A stretch of DNA of 64,000 nt. Origin: Chondrosia reniformis. Taxonomy: Eukaryota; Porifera; Demospongiae; Chondrillida; Chondrillidae. Numbering within the stretch: position 1 is the stretch's first letter; every line of letters begins with the position of its first letter. Shown here one piece after another: positions 62,901 to 64,000 of the stretch. The position numbers and the translations under genes are program-made. The notes under the pieces were generated by a model that saw only the letters and a list, made by a program, of their open reading frames with translations, made no database searches and had not been told where the DNA came from. The DNA lies in contig OX359194.1 in the NCBI GenBank assembly GCA_947172415.1, positions 7,793,901-7,857,900 on the forward strand, given 5' to 3'.

Positions 62901-64000
62901 GATTTTACCTACATAGTCTTTTACATCGGTAATGGTGTTGAGATGAATACAACCACTTTGAATAACTTTGCCACCATAACCGATCTAGAAGAATGTACTA
63001 ACTACAGTATAACTGTAGGAACTCAGAATTCACAGGGAGTATTTAGTAACAGAAGCAGCGAAATTATGTTTGAAACACAAAGCGTTAGCGGTGAGAGGAA
63101 CAAATCTGCCAAATTACCCTTATTTACATATATGTATGTATACTACCTATACAGTCAAATAAAGCACTTTATTCTGTTAAATGTATGTAGTCCCGGGTGC
63201 CGTGGTGCTTGGATTATCATCATCAACAGTAGACAGCATATCAATAAGCTGGACACTCCCAACCTCAGACCCGTGTCCCATTCAATACATAAATATTAGA
63301 TGGGAAGCCATCAGCTGTCTTGTATCCGGGGGAATGCAACGTCTATCAGATATTACAGCTACAACATACAATATAACTGGTCTGGAGGAATACATTGATT
63401 ACCAAGTATATGTTACTCTTGAAAATACTGTTGGAAATGGTAGCAGTAGTGCAATGAACTATACAACAGCTTCTACAAGTTTGTAATCTTAGTGTGGACT
63501 TGGTTTATGTTATCAAACTCATTCACGACACATAATGTATATATTATTAAACAACTTGTGCAGCATACACAGTACAGGGCATAATAAAAAAACTACAAAC
63601 ATCACTATCTTTTCTACCCACAGATGTACCAGATTCTGTTCCAATGGAAATCAGATTAAGGATGAGCAGAGCAACTGAGCTTGTAGTAGAATGGGATCCC
63701 ATTCCATGTTACAACCAAAATGGACCAGGATTTGTATATGTTTTGAATATAAATGGAAGTGAAAATGAAACTGCTGAAACAAACTTCATATTTACAAACT
63801 TACAGCCATGTTCTGTCTATGAAATAAGCATTATAACTGCAAATATGAACGGGATATCAGTAATAGTAATAATGGTAGCAAGCTTCACAACACTTCCTAC
63901 AGGTACGTACTACAGCTGGGAGATGTATATATTAATAGCTAGACTACAAAGAATTATTCTTAACGAAATCTCATAAATTTCTACAAAATAGAATAAGTAG
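59937..64000 (+). CDS. Calx-beta plus FN3 adhesion-type protein, copy 2 (3' end outside window)
   Basis: The same signal-peptide exon opens at 59937. It is followed by GISQAQPI, a Calx-beta domain (about 60274-60675; TDGTATT, YLAPNTMVGFSEGE) and FN3 exons at about 60848, 61214, 61627, 62034, 62367, 62800, 63190 and 63625. FN3 units 1-4 of copy 1 are matched. The next exon here (APRLDTITILPASTNITITW) corresponds to unit 9, so units 5-8 are missing without loss of frame because the exon borders share a phase. Units 10, 11 and 12 follow. The last in-window exon ends at about 63902 with a donor site, and the membrane segment lies beyond the window. The reading frame stays open, so both copies look functional. 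Confidence 0.88.
60041..60068 (+). repeat. (CT)n microsatellite in intron 1 of FN3 gene copy 2
   Basis: Shorter counterpart of the tract at 50605-50656, again serving as the polypyrimidine tract next to CAG. Confidence 0.95.

Larger units (their letters stand above)
59843..64000 (+). repeat. Second copy of the tandem gene duplication (continues past window)
   Basis: Matches the segment starting at 50384 exon by exon, with scattered substitutions. It lacks the MITE at 52625-52767 and the stretch corresponding to about 53150-54600 (four FN3 exons). Confidence 0.9.

Overview
The window looks like nuclear DNA of a marine sponge (probably a demosponge) or a similar early-branching animal. It is AT-rich, with many small exons, short introns (often 50-150 bp, mostly phase 1 in receptor genes) and frequent TACGTA palindromes. 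It carries animal-type genes: Ig/FN3/Calx-beta receptors, a Kelch-like BTB protein, HAUS3, SZT2, a SEFIR-Death relic and an ovothiol synthase. The species call is inference; no marker gene is present. Coding spans below run from first to last coding base and include introns. Exon joins were worked out by hand from splice sites, phase and homology.

Layout. 23-6934 (+): a single-pass receptor with Ig domains, FN3 domains and a receptor-phosphatase-like juxtamembrane region, but with a Pro/Tyr-rich tail and no kinase or phosphatase. 7244-8067 (+): a small unknown protein. 8280-12277 (-) HAUS3 and 12332-15720 (+) a Kelch-like gene are head to head, 54 bp apart. 16667-22632 (+): a second Ig/FN3 receptor. 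22851-23989 (-): a small secreted, helix-rich, cytokine-like protein that converges on it. 26118-27116 (+): a frameshifted SEFIR-Death receptor tail. 27805-34231 (+): OvoA, followed on the same strand by a PLP enzyme of the EgtE/isopenicillin-N-epimerase type at 34844-36414. 37272-48895 (-): SZT2 without its N-terminal third, hosting a tRNA-Gly(GCC) in an intron. 50483-58454 (+) and 59937-window end (+): two tandem copies of a Calx-beta plus FN3 adhesion-type protein.

The two most notable associations are these. (1) OvoA sits next to a PLP enzyme with the fold expected for the missing C-S lyase of ovothiol biosynthesis, so the two genes could encode the whole pathway from Cys and His to ovothiol. 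(2) A receptor neighbourhood of about 11 kb holds an Ig/FN3 receptor, a secreted helical protein with only phase-0 introns, and a decayed SEFIR-Death tail. It may be a ligand-receptor locus, which is hypothesis only.

Several hairpin-type (MITE-like) elements, a probable non-LTR retroelement tail, minisatellites and a hammerhead-like RNA motif lie in introns and intergenic DNA.
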